Assembly: GCF_003385845.1 (NCBI RefSeq)
Contig: NZ_QRDJ01000006.1
Coordinates: 434,001 to 498,000, forward strand
DNA: 64,000 bases
Reading direction: 5' to 3'
Source: Kushneria indalinina DSM 14324
GTDB lineage: Bacteria; Pseudomonadota; Gammaproteobacteria; Pseudomonadales; Halomonadaceae
In this document: piece after piece, positions 45,616-55,238 of the stretch
How the letters are laid out: each line of letters opens with the position of its first letter
Position numbering within the stretch: position 1 is the stretch's first letter
Notes under the pieces: generated by a model
Seen by the model: only the letters and a program-made list of their open reading frames with translations
Databases searched by the model: none
Told to the model about the DNA's origin: nothing
Program-made: the position numbers and the translations under genes

Positions 45616-46791
45616 CTACTCTGACATCACGTCGCCCAGCGTTTGCATGAAGCGCTCGCCCCGGTCGAGCTGTTCCAGGGAGATGAACTCATCGGCGCGA
45701 TGGGCCTGTTCGATGCTGCCGGGGCCGCAGATAACGGCCTGCAGGCCGGCCCGCTGGAACTGCCCGGCTTCGGTGGCATAGGCCACGGCCTGTTCCTGCT
45801 CCTGCACTCCCAGTTTGTCCAGCAGCGCCATGGCCCGGTCGTTGTCGCGGTGTTCAAGTCCCGGCACGGTGTCGGTCAGGGTGGTGGTCTCGATGGCAAA
45901 GTCGGCATTGACGGCCTTGAGAGTGGCTTCGAGTTCGTCGCTGTACTCGCGAAAGCGCTCGAAAACGGCTTCGAACCCTTCTTCGGGTAGATGGCGAATC
46001 TCCCAGTTGAATGCACAGTGCTGCGCCATGATGTTGATGGCATTGCCGCCTTCGATGGTGCCGACGTGCAGGCTGGAGTGGGGCACATTGAAGGCGTCAT
46101 TGAGATGCCCCTCTTCGGCCAGCTCGCTCATGATGTCCTCGATGCGGCTGATCAGTCGTGACGCCACATGAATGGCCGAGATGCCCTGATTGACCTGGCT
46201 TGAGTGGGCGGGCACACCATGGACCACCGTTTTAAGCGTGGTAATGCCCTTTTGCAGCGTCACCGGCGCCATCAGAGTGGGTTCGCCCACAATGACGGCA
46301 GCGGGTTCGGGATGATGCCTGACCAGATGCTCGATCATGCGGGGTGCGCCCAGGCAGCCGATCTCCTCATCATAGGAGAAGGCCAGCCAGATGGGACGCT
46401 TGAGATCACGCTGGCACCAGTCCGGTACGCCGGACAGCGCGCAGGCCAGAAAGCCCTTCATGTCGCAGCTGCCCCGGCCATAAAGCCGCCCGTCCCGCTC
46501 GGTCAGCGTAAAGGGGTCGCTCTGCCAGGTCTGGCCTTCAACGGGGACGACATCGGTATGCCCGGACAGGACCACGCCGCCGGCCACATCAGGGCCGATG
46601 CGAGCCAGCAGGTTAAAGCGCTCGCCATCATCGCTTTCGATGCGCTCGTGCGTGACGCCATGGGCATCAAGAAACTGTTCGACCCATTCGATCAGGGCCA
46701 GGTTGGACTGTCGGGATAGCACGTCAAAGCCGACCAGCGTGGCCAGAATGTCGCGGGCGGCGGTCGGCAGTGAAGCAGGTGTGGTCGTCAT
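45616..46791 (-). CDS. argE: Acetylornithine deacetylase (ArgE-type M20 metallopeptidase)
   Basis: The 391-residue protein has the M20 metal-binding motifs SGHTDVVPV near residue 80, GRGSCDMKG near residue 110 and DEEIGCLG near residue 145, plus a central dimerisation domain. ArgE releases acetate from N-acetylornithine in arginine synthesis. The start at 46791 is the first plausible ATG; a longer frame upstream is not needed. No arginine gene is adjacent, so a related deacetylase role cannot be excluded. Confidence 0.85.
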   Translation of the reverse strand: MTTTPASLPTAARDILATLVGFDVLSRQSNLALIEWVEQFLDAHGVTHERIESDDGERFNLLARIGPDVAGGVVLSGHTDVVPVEGQTWQSDPFTLTERDGRLYGRGSCDMKGFLACALSGVPDWCQRDLKRPIWLAFSYDEEIGCLGAPRMIEHLVRHHPEPAAVIVGEPTLMAPVTLQKGITTLKTVVHGVPAHSSQVNQGISAIHVASRLISRIEDIMSELAEEGHLNDAFNVPHSSLHVGTIEGGNAINIMAQHCAFNWEIRHLPEEGFEAVFERFREYSDELEATLKAVNADFAIETTTLTDTVPGLEHRDNDRAMALLDKLGVQEQEQAVAYATEAGQFQRAGLQAVICGPGSIEQAHRADEFISLEQLDRGERFMQTLGDVMSE

Positions 46792-46943
46792 GGCGTTCTC
46801 GATAGCTGAACAGGAGGAAAGGGATGACCCGCCGGACATCAAAAGGGCAGGTCCTGACATAAAGTGTAACGCAGCCTCGGCGCCATGAAAGATCGCGCCG
46901 CGTCGGGAACTTCTGTCGACTTTTGTGCGTGATTTTTCTGATA

Positions 46944-47057
46944 TGATCAGCTTCGGCTCAGCCGGCATCCATCTTGCGTGATCCGCAAGCGCCGGCAGCC
47001 CACGTCGCGTGATCCGCGATCAGATTGACTCTGTATGTGCCACGTCAACTGTTTTTT
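46944..47057 (+). promoter_or_regulatory. Attenuator-like leader of the MHS permease: tandem TGATC-loop hairpins plus terminator
   Basis: Hairpin 1 is CTTGCG-TGATC-CGCAAG (46973-46989), enclosed by GCCGGC repeats at 46961-46966 and 46991-46996. Hairpin 2 is TCGCG-TGATC-CGCGA (47005-47019) with the same loop. A third stem CAG(a)TTGAC/GTCAACTG (47021-47051) with one bulged A is followed by TTTTTT (47052-47057), 16 bases before the permease ATG. GATCA at 47018-47022 can pair with either TGATC loop and overlaps the terminator stem, so mutually exclusive folds are possible. Confidence 0.6.
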
Positions 47058-47073
47058 AGATAGCGACCTTCCC

Positions 47074-48393
47074 ATGAACAATGCCGATTCAAACGGACCA
47101 TCGACGTCCGTGACGCGTCCGCTGGGCGCCCGCGATATCAAGACACTGGGGCTTTCCGCACTGGGCGGTGCGCTTGAGTTCTACGATTTCGTTATCTTCG
47201 TTTTCTTTGCCAGCGTAGTCGGCCAGCTGTTTTTCCCGCCTGAAATGCCCGAGTGGCTGCGTCTGGTGCAGACCTTTGGCATTTTTGCCGCCGGCTATAT
47301 TGCTCGCCCCATCGGCGGAGTCATCATGGCGCACTTCGGCGACCGTCTGGGCCGCAAGAAGATGTTCATGCTTTCCATCATGCTCATGGCCCTGCCCACG
47401 CTGATCATGGGCCTTTTGCCCACCTACGCCACCATCGGTTATCTGGCCCCGATTCTGCTGCTGGCGATGCGCATGCTGCAGGGCGCGGCCATCGGCGGCG
47501 AAGCGCCCGGGGCCTGGGTCTTCGTGACCGAGCACGTGCCGGCCCGGCACACGGCCTTTGCCACCAGTACCCTGTCAGCGGGTCTGGTCGCCGGTATTTT
47601 GCTGGGTTCTCTGATGGCGACCGGGCTGAACTACGTCATGAGCGAAGAGACCCTCTACAGCTGGGGCTGGCGCGTGCCGTTTCTGGTCGGCGGCGTACTG
47701 GGCTTCGTGACGCTTTACCTGCGTCGCTACCTGCACGAAACGCCGGTATTTACCGAAATGCAGGAGAACAAGTCCCTCTCCGAGGAGCTGCCCATGCGCA
47801 CGCTGCTGCGGGACTACCTGCCGGGCGTGGCCATCTCCATGATTGCCACCTGGCTTTTGACTGCGGCAGTGGTGGTCACGATTTTGATGACGCCCACGCT
47901 GCTGCAGAGCTTTGCCGGCATCGATCGCGGGCTGACGCTGCAGGCCAACTGTGTGGCGATCGTCTGTCTGATCATCGGCTGTCTGAGCGCCGGAGCGCTG
48001 GCGGATCGCATCGGGGATGGCATCGTGCTGGTGCTCTACTGTGCGGGCCTTGGCATCACCTACTTCTATTTCTTCTGGCTGATGCATTTTGATGTCTCGA
48101 TGCTGTTCCCGCTCTACGCGCTTGTGGGCTTTTTCGGCGGGCTGACCGGTATCGTGCCGGCGATTGCGGTCAAGTCGTTTCCGGCCGCCATTCGCTTCAC
48201 GGGGCTGTCGTTTTCCTACAACGTGGCGTATGCCATCGCCGGCGGTCTGACCCCCATGATCGTGACCACCTCGATCGAGAGCATGCCGATGTCGCCCGCC
48301 TGGTATGTGGCCATGGTCATGACCGTGGGCGTCGTCATGGGCTGTTTGCTGGCCAGACGCCATTATCACTACCGCGCAGCGCCGGCGCACTGA
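47074..48393 (+). CDS. MFS metabolite:H+ symporter (MHS family)
   Basis: The 439-residue protein has about 12 membrane segments and the MHS signature GGALEFYDFVIFVFF near residue 34. It also has GDRLGRKKMF near residue 92 and GGEAPGAWVFVTEH near residue 145. MHS proteins import citrate, 2-oxoglutarate, shikimate, proline/betaine or similar acids; the substrate here is unclear. There is no good ribosome site before ATG 47074, and a terminator-like stem ends 16 bases upstream, so expression is probably controlled in the leader. An SDR gene follows after a terminator. Confidence 0.87.
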   Translation: MNNADSNGPSTSVTRPLGARDIKTLGLSALGGALEFYDFVIFVFFASVVGQLFFPPEMPEWLRLVQTFGIFAAGYIARPIGGVIMAHFGDRLGRKKMFMLSIMLMALPTLIMGLLPTYATIGYLAPILLLAMRMLQGAAIGGEAPGAWVFVTEHVPARHTAFATSTLSAGLVAGILLGSLMATGLNYVMSEETLYSWGWRVPFLVGGVLGFVTLYLRRYLHETPVFTEMQENKSLSEELPMRTLLRDYLPGVAISMIATWLLTAAVVVTILMTPTLLQSFAGIDRGLTLQANCVAIVCLIIGCLSAGALADRIGDGIVLVLYCAGLGITYFYFFWLMHFDVSMLFPLYALVGFFGGLTGIVPAIAVKSFPAAIRFTGLSFSYNVAYAIAGGLTPMIVTTSIESMPMSPAWYVAMVMTVGVVMGCLLARRHYHYRAAPAH

Positions 48394-48420
48394 GACAGAC
48401 TTTCCAGTCAGACGCTTATC

Positions 48421-48449
48421 AGCCAGGCTCATTTGAGCCTGGCTTTTTT
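48421..48449 (+). terminator. Terminator after the MHS permease gene
   Basis: AGCCAGGCTC-ATTT-GAGCCTGGCT is followed by TTTTT. Confidence 0.93.
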
Positions 48450-48517
48450 GATGGCCATGTTAAGAGTCATCAATTTCAAGCGATCACTTTATGGACAAAT
48501 CTCTCAGGGAGACACAG

Positions 48518-49321
48518 ATGGAGATCACGCTCGAGGGCAAGACAGCGCTGGTGACCGGTGCCAATCGCGGTATTGGCGCGCACATGGCCGAATCACTCGC
48601 CCGGTCCGGCGCCAACGTGGCCTTTCATACGCGCAAGCCGCGCCAGGAGGTCAATGACACCGCCGAGCGACTGGCAAGGGAGTGTGGCGTCAAGACCGGT
48701 GTGGTAGTGGCGGACCTGGGTGATCCGAATGCCGTGGACGACATGTTTCTGCAGTTTGACGATCAGTTCGAGCAGATCGATATCCTGATTAACAATGCAG
48801 GCTTTGAAAACGCCCACGCGCTGGAAGACATGCCGCGCGAGGACTGGCAGTCCCTGATGAACGTCAACCTGAATGCGCCGTTTTACTGCTCGCAGCACGC
48901 TGCCCGACGCATGAAACAGGCCGGCAACGGTGGCGTCATCATCAACGTGCAGTCGATCCACGATGAAGTGGTCAGAAAGGGCGTGGCGCACTACAGCGTT
49001 GCCAAGGCCGGTCTCAAGACCCTGACGCGCGCCGCCGCCGTGGAGTGGGGCGAGTACGGCATCCGCGTGGTGGGGCTTTCTCCCGGCGCCATTCAGACCG
49101 ATATCAACCGCGAGGACAACGAGGCGCTGGGCATCGACAACATGAACAGCTGGATCCCACTGGGCTTTATCGGCGAGACGAAGGATGTCGCCGGTGTCAC
49201 GGTTTTTCTGTGCTCGGAAGAGGCGCGCTACATCACTGGCACCACCCTCTATGTTGACGGCGCCTTCATGCACAACGTCATGCGCTATGATATGCGCCCG
49301 GATCATGACCTGGGCGTCTAG
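48518..49321 (+). CDS. Short-chain dehydrogenase/reductase (glucose 1-dehydrogenase-like)
   Basis: The 267-residue classical SDR has the cofactor motif TGANRGIG near residue 13, NNAG near residue 91, and the catalytic Ser in QSIH with YSVAK near residue 160. The C-terminal YITGTTLYVDGAF is standard for the group. It resembles glucose 1-dehydrogenases, but substrate assignment from sequence is weak. ATG 48518 is chosen over 48491 because AGGGAGA lies just before it. A GGCGCG...CGCGCC hairpin follows the stop. Confidence 0.82.
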   Translation: MEITLEGKTALVTGANRGIGAHMAESLARSGANVAFHTRKPRQEVNDTAERLARECGVKTGVVVADLGDPNAVDDMFLQFDDQFEQIDILINNAGFENAHALEDMPREDWQSLMNVNLNAPFYCSQHAARRMKQAGNGGVIINVQSIHDEVVRKGVAHYSVAKAGLKTLTRAAAVEWGEYGIRVVGLSPGAIQTDINREDNEALGIDNMNSWIPLGFIGETKDVAGVTVFLCSEEARYITGTTLYVDGAFMHNVMRYDMRPDHDLGV

Positions 49322-49447
49322 TAGCCCCGGTGCGGCGCGCCCCGAAAGCGAGGGTCGCGCCATCCCCGCCCCGTGAAGGCTTCGCAGCTCCCGGCGGTAC
49401 AGGTAGGATAGGCGGCTCCTACCGTCTGCTGTGCCTCCGGGAGCGCG

Positions 49448-52400
49448 ATGTTTACTGTCCTGCATGCCAATCATCTCGAGGATCTGCGCGATCTGGCCAC
49501 GGCCCTGTCAGAGCGCGACCCGCTGGCGCCGCTTGAGAGTGAAACCTTTCTGGTGCAGTCCAACGGCATGGCGCAGTGGCTGCAGCTGTGCCTGGCGCAG
49601 CATCATGGCGTGGCGGCCTCGCTGGACTTTCCCCTGCCTTCAAGCTTTGTCTGGCGCGCCTATCGCGCCGTGCTCGGCGATGACATTCCCAAACGCTCGC
49701 CCTTTGACAAGGGGCCGATGACCTGGCGATTGATGCGGCTGCTGCCGCGTCTTTTGCGTCAGAGCGAATTTGCCCCGCTGGCCCACTATCTCGATGACGA
49801 AATGCCCGTCGAGGCGCCTGCCTCCGAGGTAGAGCCCTGCGGCGAGCGCAAGAGCTATCAGCTGGCCTCAAGGCTGGCGGATCTGTTCGACCAGTATCTG
49901 GTCTACCGGCCCGACTGGATGGCGGCCTGGGCGCAGGGCGAGACCGCACCTGCCGATATCGCCCCGGTGGATCATTGGCAGCCTGTGCTCTGGCGGGCGC
50001 TGCTGGAAGATGCCTCCGACGAGGCGCAGCGCCATCACCGCGCGGCGCTGCATGATCGCTTTCTGGCCCACGCCCGCGCCCTTGAGTCCGTGCCGAAGGG
50101 GCTGCCGCGCCGACTGTTTGTCTTTGGCATTTCGGCACTGCCGTTTCAGCTGCTCGAGGCGTTGCACGCCCTGTCCGGTGTGATGGATGTGGTGCTGATG
50201 GTGGCCAATCCGTGTCGCTTTTACTGGGGCGATATCGTGGCCGATCGTGAAGCGCTGCGCGCCAGGCTCAGGCGTGAAAGCCATCGCCAGCGCCACCAGG
50301 CCGCCCCCACCCTCGAAGGTCTGGATAATGAAACGCTGCATCTGAGTGCCAACCCGCTGCTGGCCGGCTGGGGCGCGCAGGGGCGTGATTTCATCGAGGC
50401 GCTCTATGACTTCGAGGCCGACAACGCCTTCGACATGGAGCACGACATCTTTCGCGACCCGCAGCAGACGGCGCCGTCGAGTCTTTTGCACCAGCTTCAA
50501 CAGGAGGTGCTGGATCTGGTCCATCCGGCCCGGCGCGCCGAAGAAGAGGGCGGCAAGCGGTTGATCGAACGCGATGATCGCTCGCTTGCCTTTACCCGCG
50601 CCCATTCGCCGCTGCGGGAAGTCGAGATCCTGCATGACCAGATGCTCGATGCCTTCGATCGCGATTCGAGTCTGCGGCCGCGGGACATGGTGGTGCTGGT
50701 ACCGGACATCGAGCGCTACGCCCCGCTGATTGATGCGGTCTTCGGTCAGATCCCGCGGGATGACGCGCGCTACATTCCCTATACGGTCTCCGATCGTATC
50801 GCCTCTGGCGCGAGCCCGTTAATGAGTGCGGCGCTGTCGCTGCTGGAACTGCCCGAGCGGCGCCTTGGGGTCAGCGAGGTGCTCGACTGGCTGGAGGTGC
50901 CGGCCTTTCGCCGTCGCTTTGGCATCGAGGAGGACGAGCTCGAAAAACTCTCGCAGTGGCTGGCCGGCAGCGGCGTGCGCTGGGGTCTGGACGGTGAACA
51001 TCGCGACACCCTGGAGCTGCCGGGGCTTTCAGAAAACACCTGGCAGTTCGGGCTGGACCGCATGCTGCTGGGCTTTGCCATCGGCGAGGGCAGCTTTGAC
51101 GGCATCCAGGCCTATGATGAGATCGGCGGGCTGGAGGCCGACCTTGCCGGGCGCCTGGCCGAGCTGATGACGCGCCTGAGGCACTGGTACCAGCATCTGA
51201 AAACCCCCGTGAGCATTGATGACTGGGTGGCGCGGCTGGAGGAGATGCTCGATGCGCTGTTCGAACCCGTCGAGCAGAACGATTTTGACATCCTCGAGCG
51301 GCTCTCACGCGCCGCCCGGACGCTGGCGGAAGAAGGTGAGTGTGGTGATTTCAATGAGGCGCTGCCACTGGCGGTCTTTCGCGAGGCGCTGACCGACCGT
51401 CTCGATGAGGGCGGGCTGGCCCAGCGCTTTCTGGCTGGGCGGGTCAACTTCGCAACGCTGATGCCCATGCGGGCCATTCCGTTTCGCCATACTTGGCTTT
51501 TGGGGATGAACGACGGCGACTATCCTCGGGTGCGCCTGCCGCAGGATTTTGACCTGATGGCCACGCGCCATCGCAGTGGCGACCGCTCGCGTCGTGACGA
51601 CGACCGCTATCTGATGCTCGAGGCGATGCTGGCCACTCGCGAGGCGCTGACCATTTCCTGGGTGGGGCGCGACCAGCGCGACAACAGCGAGCGCGCACCC
51701 TCGATTCTGGTTAGCGAACTGCTCGATACCCTGTCGATGGGCTGGCGGGCCGAAGCGAGTGACTCCGAGGCTGCGCTGCTGGCGCGTTTGATCACCACGC
51801 ACCCGCTGCAGCCCTTTGCGCGCGCCTATTTCGCCTTTGATGAGACAGCGGATGCCGCCGAGCGCCCGGCACGACTGTTTACCTTTGAAAGCAGCTGGGA
51901 AAGCGTCCACCACCCCGGACCGGCCGCCGCCGCTGAACCGCTGGGGGCGGCAGCGCCGCCTGAGGAGGCCGCAGGACTTGATGACCTGGAGCGGCTGCTG
52001 AGGCGGCCCTGGTCGATCTGTACGGCCGGTCGGCTGGGCATTCATTTTCATCCGGTCGCGGTGCCGGAGGAGGACGCCGAGCCCTTCGCGCTGGATGGCC
52101 TTGAGCGCTTCAGCTTCAAGCAGCATCTGCTGGAGGGCGCCCGTCGCGAGCGCGATTTAAGCGAGATGTTGGATGAGGCGCGTCGCAAGGGCATGCTGCC
52201 GGCGCTGGGCTTTGGTGAGCGGCTGGCAGAAGATCTGATCAAGCCCCTGAGACAGCAGCTTACCCGGTGGCACGAGCTGACCGACGCGCTGGTGCCGGTC
52301 GAGGCGATGCGCATCGAGCTCCGGGACGAGGCAGGCACTCCCGTGCTGGCGGATCGCATTGACGGGCTGTGGCGCAACGAGGCGGGCGTGCTGTGTCGCT

Positions 52401-52963
52401 GCGTGCTGGCGCCGGCCCACTTCGGCCACCTGCGCCGCGATCGTGGCGGACGACTGACGCACTACGGCAAGCCGCATCGCCTGGTACGGGCTTGGCTCGA
52501 GCAGCTGGCGCTGGCCGCCATGGGGGAGCACGTGCTGGCAACGATCCTGTTCGAGGATCGTCAACTGGATCTGCCGGTAATCTCTGCTGACGACGCTCGC
52601 GCCACACTTTCGTCGCTGTGTCAGCAGTGGCGCGAGGCGGGAGATGCCCCGGTGCCCACGACGCTGGAGCTGGCGCTGGAGTATTTTGCCGGCTGGCCCA
52701 AAAGCGCCGATGACGAAAGCGAGAGTGACTACCGGGAGGCGGGGCTTGAACGCGCCCGGGCCTGCCATGAGGAGGCCAGCTTCAACGGGCCGGCGGCGCT
52801 GCGCGAGCGCGAACCCATGCTGGGCGAGCTGTGGCCGCGCTTTGACGCCCTTGGTGAGGCCGGTTTCGAGCGCGCCACCCGGGCGCTGTATATGCCCTTT
52901 ATGGTCACGATGGCGGCGCTGGCCGATGGCGGGCGCGGCGCCGCGGGCGAGCAGGGCGCTTAA
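49448..52963 (+). CDS. recC: Exodeoxyribonuclease V gamma subunit (RecC)
   Basis: The 1171-residue protein is full length for RecC. The N-terminal helicase-like region has [10 protein letters not shown] near residue 38 (the ATPase motif is degenerate in RecC). Later pieces include [12 protein letters not shown] near residue 417, [21 protein letters not shown] near residue 676 (piece [11 protein letters not shown]) and the inactive nuclease-like C-terminal domain. RecC recognises Chi and holds RecB and RecD. Unusually, recB and recD do not follow: the next gene is an unrelated convergent one overlapping by four bases. A GGTAGGA/TCCTACC hairpin (49402-49423) lies upstream. Confidence 0.93.
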   Translation: MFTVLHANHLEDLRDLATALSERDPLAPLESETFLVQSNGMAQWLQLCLAQHHGVAASLDFPLPSSFVWRAYRAVLGDDIPKRSPFDKGPMTWRLMRLLPRLLRQSEFAPLAHYLDDEMPVEAPASEVEPCGERKSYQLASRLADLFDQYLVYRPDWMAAWAQGETAPADIAPVDHWQPVLWRALLEDASDEAQRHHRAALHDRFLAHARALESVPKGLPRRLFVFGISALPFQLLEALHALSGVMDVVLMVANPCRFYWGDIVADREALRARLRRESHRQRHQAAPTLEGLDNETLHLSANPLLAGWGAQGRDFIEALYDFEADNAFDMEHDIFRDPQQTAPSSLLHQLQQEVLDLVHPARRAEEEGGKRLIERDDRSLAFTRAHSPLREVEILHDQMLDAFDRDSSLRPRDMVVLVPDIERYAPLIDAVFGQIPRDDARYIPYTVSDRIASGASPLMSAALSLLELPERRLGVSEVLDWLEVPAFRRRFGIEEDELEKLSQWLAGSGVRWGLDGEHRDTLELPGLSENTWQFGLDRMLLGFAIGEGSFDGIQAYDEIGGLEADLAGRLAELMTRLRHWYQHLKTPVSIDDWVARLEEMLDALFEPVEQNDFDILERLSRAARTLAEEGECGDFNEALPLAVFREALTDRLDEGGLAQRFLAGRVNFATLMPMRAIPFRHTWLLGMNDGDYPRVRLPQDFDLMATRHRSGDRSRRDDDRYLMLEAMLATREALTISWVGRDQRDNSERAPSILVSELLDTLSMGWRAEASDSEAALLARLITTHPLQPFARAYFAFDETADAAERPARLFTFESSWESVHHPGPAAAAEPLGAAAPPEEAAGLDDLERLLRRPWSICTAGRLGIHFHPVAVPEEDAEPFALDGLERFSFKQHLLEGARRERDLSEMLDEARRKGMLPALGFGERLAEDLIKPLRQQLTRWHELTDALVPVEAMRIELRDEAGTPVLADRIDGLWRNEAGVLCRCVLAPAHFGHLRRDRGGRLTHYGKPHRLVRAWLEQLALAAMGEHVLATILFEDRQLDLPVISADDARATLSSLCQQWREAGDAPVPTTLELALEYFAGWPKSADDESESDYREAGLERARACHEEASFNGPAALREREPMLGELWPRFDALGEAGFERATRALYMPFMVTMAALADGGRGAAGEQGA

Positions 52964-53430
52964 AGTCCCAGCTGATTGAGCCCCGGATGGCCCTGCGGGC
53001 GGGGACCCGGGGTGGGCCAGCGGAAACGGCGCTCGCCATCCTCGATGGGGATCTCGTTGATGCTGGCTTCGCGGCGCACCATCAGGCCGTGCTCGTTGAA
53101 CTCCCACATTTCGTTGCCGTAGGCGCGATACCACTGATCGGAGCGGTCGCGCCACTCATACTGAAAGCGCACGCCGATGGTGTTGTCCGTAAAGGCCCAG
53201 AGCTCCTTGCACAGGCGATAATCGTTTTCGCGCTGCCACTTGCGGCGCAGGAATTCGATAATGGCGTCACGGCCCTGGAAGAACTCCGTACGGTTGCGCC
53301 AGCGTGAATCCTCGCTGTAGGCGCCGGCGACCTTCTCGGGCTGGCGGGTATTCCAGGCATCTTCGGCGGCACGCACCTTCTGGCGGGCAGTGTCCATGTC
53401 AAACGGGGGAAGCGGCGGGCGACTTTCCAT
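52960..53430 (-). CDS. DUF1348 (NTF2-like) family protein
   Basis: The 156-residue protein matches the nuclear-transport-factor-2-like DUF1348 family: [14 protein letters not shown] near residue 22, [14 protein letters not shown], and the strongly conserved [19 protein letters not shown] (piece [14 protein letters not shown]) near residue 90. The cone-shaped fold usually binds small ligands; no function is established. The gene is convergent with recC and its stop overlaps that of recC. Confidence 0.85.
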   Translation of the reverse strand: MESRPPLPPFDMDTARQKVRAAEDAWNTRQPEKVAGAYSEDSRWRNRTEFFQGRDAIIEFLRRKWQRENDYRLCKELWAFTDNTIGVRFQYEWRDRSDQWYRAYGNEMWEFNEHGLMVRREASINEIPIEDGERRFRWPTPGPRPQGHPGLNQLGL

Positions 53431-53477
53431 GCGGCGACTCCATCACACGAGAGAAGAGGGAGGCTCAGGCTAGCATG

Positions 53478-53519
53478 TTCATGGGAGCGTGTTCATGAGG
53501 GCGCTTTCATGAAGACAGT
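53478..53519. repeat. Three 14-bp direct repeats upstream of xdhC
   Basis: TTCATG recurs at 53478, 53492 and 53506 with exact 14-bp spacing (TTCATGGGAGCGTG, TTCATGAGGGCGCT, TTCATGAAGACAGT). They lie between the DUF1348 and xdhC starts and could be tandem binding sites or a small local duplication. Confidence 0.6.
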
Positions 53520-53595
53520 GCCTGACACGGCGAGGCAATCATGAGGCTGCTATCCTTGTGATCATTATTCCCCTTTCTCCTCTCGGAGTATCCGA

Positions 53596-54615
53596 ATGCG
53601 TCATCTCGATCTGCAGGTGATCCAGCAGGCTCGTGAGTGGGCCAGCGCCCACGCCACGATCTGGCTGTGCACCGTGTTAAGCACCTATGGCTCTTCACCC
53701 CGCGCGCCCGGCTCTATGCTTGTTGCCACCGGCGACGGGCAGCATGTCGGCTCGCTCTCTGGCGGCTGCGTCGAGGAAGCCTTCATCGAAAGTCTTCAGG
53801 ACGGCGCCTTTTCGAAGCCGGCCACCATCGTGCGCTACGGCGAAAGTCAGGAGGAGAGCCAGCGTCTACAGCTGCCCTGCGGCGGCGTGCTGGAGGTGCT
53901 CATCGAGCGCCTTGAGGTGAGCGATGAGCTGAAGGTGCATCTGGAAGTCCTGGAAGCGACGCTTCTGGGCCGCAAGCGCCTGATTCGCCGGGTGGATCCG
54001 GAAACCGGCCGCTATCGCGTCGTGCTGGATGAATCGCCCAACGGGCCGGCCGTGGCACGCGATGATCAGGGGCTGGTGCAGATTCGCATCGGCCCGGCCC
54101 TGCGCCTGATTCTGGCCGGCATTTCGCCGGTGGCCGGCTTTTGCGCCCAGTTTGCCCGCTCGCTGGGCTATGAGGTCATCGTCTGTGACCCGCGCGATGA
54201 TGTCCGGCGTGATTTCATCGCCGCCGGGCACGGCGAGGGCGTTGAGATACAGGCCGCACTGCCGGCGCTGTTTATCGCCTCGGGTGCCTGCCATGAAGCC
54301 ACTGCCGTGGTCGCGCTGACCCACGATCCGCGCATCGATGATCCGGCCATGATCGAGGCGGTCAGAACGCCGGCATTCTATATCGGCGTGATGGGCTCGC
54401 AAAGGACCTCGCAAAAGCGTGCCGAGCGGCTCAAGCGCTCCGGCGGACTGAGCGATGAAGAGATTGCAAGGATTCACATGCCGATCGGCATGGACCTGGG
54501 CAGCAAGGCGCCCGCCGAGATTGCGCTGTCCGTGGTGGCCGATGTCATGCGCATTTATAACGGCAAGGCGGGCGAGACGCGCCTTGCGGCCTCGCCTGTG
54601 GCCACCGCGGTCTGA
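53596..54615 (+). CDS. xdhC: XdhC/CoxI-family molybdenum cofactor maturation protein
   Basis: The 339-residue protein has the N-terminal XdhC_CoxI domain (STYGSSPRAPGSM near residue 29, SGGCVEEAF near residue 54) and a C-terminal Rossmann domain (GVMGSQRTSQKR near residue 265). XdhC proteins bind and insert sulfurated Mo cofactor into xanthine dehydrogenase-type enzymes. It overlaps mocA by one base. No molybdenum hydroxylase gene is in the window, so the client enzyme must be elsewhere. Confidence 0.87.
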   Translation: MRHLDLQVIQQAREWASAHATIWLCTVLSTYGSSPRAPGSMLVATGDGQHVGSLSGGCVEEAFIESLQDGAFSKPATIVRYGESQEESQRLQLPCGGVLEVLIERLEVSDELKVHLEVLEATLLGRKRLIRRVDPETGRYRVVLDESPNGPAVARDDQGLVQIRIGPALRLILAGISPVAGFCAQFARSLGYEVIVCDPRDDVRRDFIAAGHGEGVEIQAALPALFIASGACHEATAVVALTHDPRIDDPAMIEAVRTPAFYIGVMGSQRTSQKRAERLKRSGGLSDEEIARIHMPIGMDLGSKAPAEIALSVVADVMRIYNGKAGETRLAASPVATAV

Positions 54616-55238
54616 TGACAGGGCCGCGGGACGATCATCCGCAGGGCACCCCCGGAGTACTGGGGCTGATACTGGCGGCGGGGCACAGCCGGCGATTTGG
54701 CGGCGACAAGCGTCTGGCCGATTTTTCCGGGCAGACGCTGCTGGCGGCTACCACGCTGGCCCTGCAGCCTCATGTTGCTTCCGTCACCGTTATATTGCGA
54801 CACGGCGAGCGCCCCGAAGCGCTGGGGCTGCCGGCAGACACTGATGTCGTGCAGGCACCTTCGACGCCCATCGGCATAGGGGTCAGTCTGGCAGCCGCGG
54901 TGTCCGAGCTGCTCGCCTCAACCGAGCCCCGACATCAGCAGGGCGAGGCGCTGGCGCTGATGCTGGGGGACATGCCCCGGGTGCGCGCCGATACCTTGCA
55001 CAAGCTGGTGGCACAGGCGCGCCACGATCTCATCGTGCGTCCCTGCCATCAGGGCATTCCGGGGCATCCCGTGGTGTTTGGTCGACGGTTCTGGCCGGCA
55101 CTGGCCGACCTCGACGGTGACGAGGGCGCCCGGAAGCTTCTGAAACGCCATCAACAGCAGGTCGTCATGCTGGCAGTCGATGACCCGGGTATCCTCAACG
55201 ATGTCGATACGCCCGCTGATCTACCTTCTCCCCAATGA
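54615..55238 (+). CDS. mocA: MobA/MocA-like molybdenum cofactor nucleotidyltransferase
   Basis: The 207-residue NTP-transferase has the signature LILAAGHSRRFGGDK near residue 17 and LALMLGDMPRV near residue 112 (metal-binding Asp). MocA makes the MPT-cytosine dinucleotide cofactor used by XdhC clients. The start overlaps the xdhC stop (TGATG), and its own stop overlaps the NYN gene by four bases, so the three genes are one operon. Confidence 0.85.
   Translation: MTGPRDDHPQGTPGVLGLILAAGHSRRFGGDKRLADFSGQTLLAATTLALQPHVASVTVILRHGERPEALGLPADTDVVQAPSTPIGIGVSLAAAVSELLASTEPRHQQGEALALMLGDMPRVRADTLHKLVAQARHDLIVRPCHQGIPGHPVVFGRRFWPALADLDGDEGARKLLKRHQQQVVMLAVDDPGILNDVDTPADLPSPQ

Noticed and set aside
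46961-47019. Tandem hairpins as a guanidine-II (mini-ykkC) riboswitch
   Set aside because: That class needs ACGR loops; both loops here are TGATC, so the known class does not fit.
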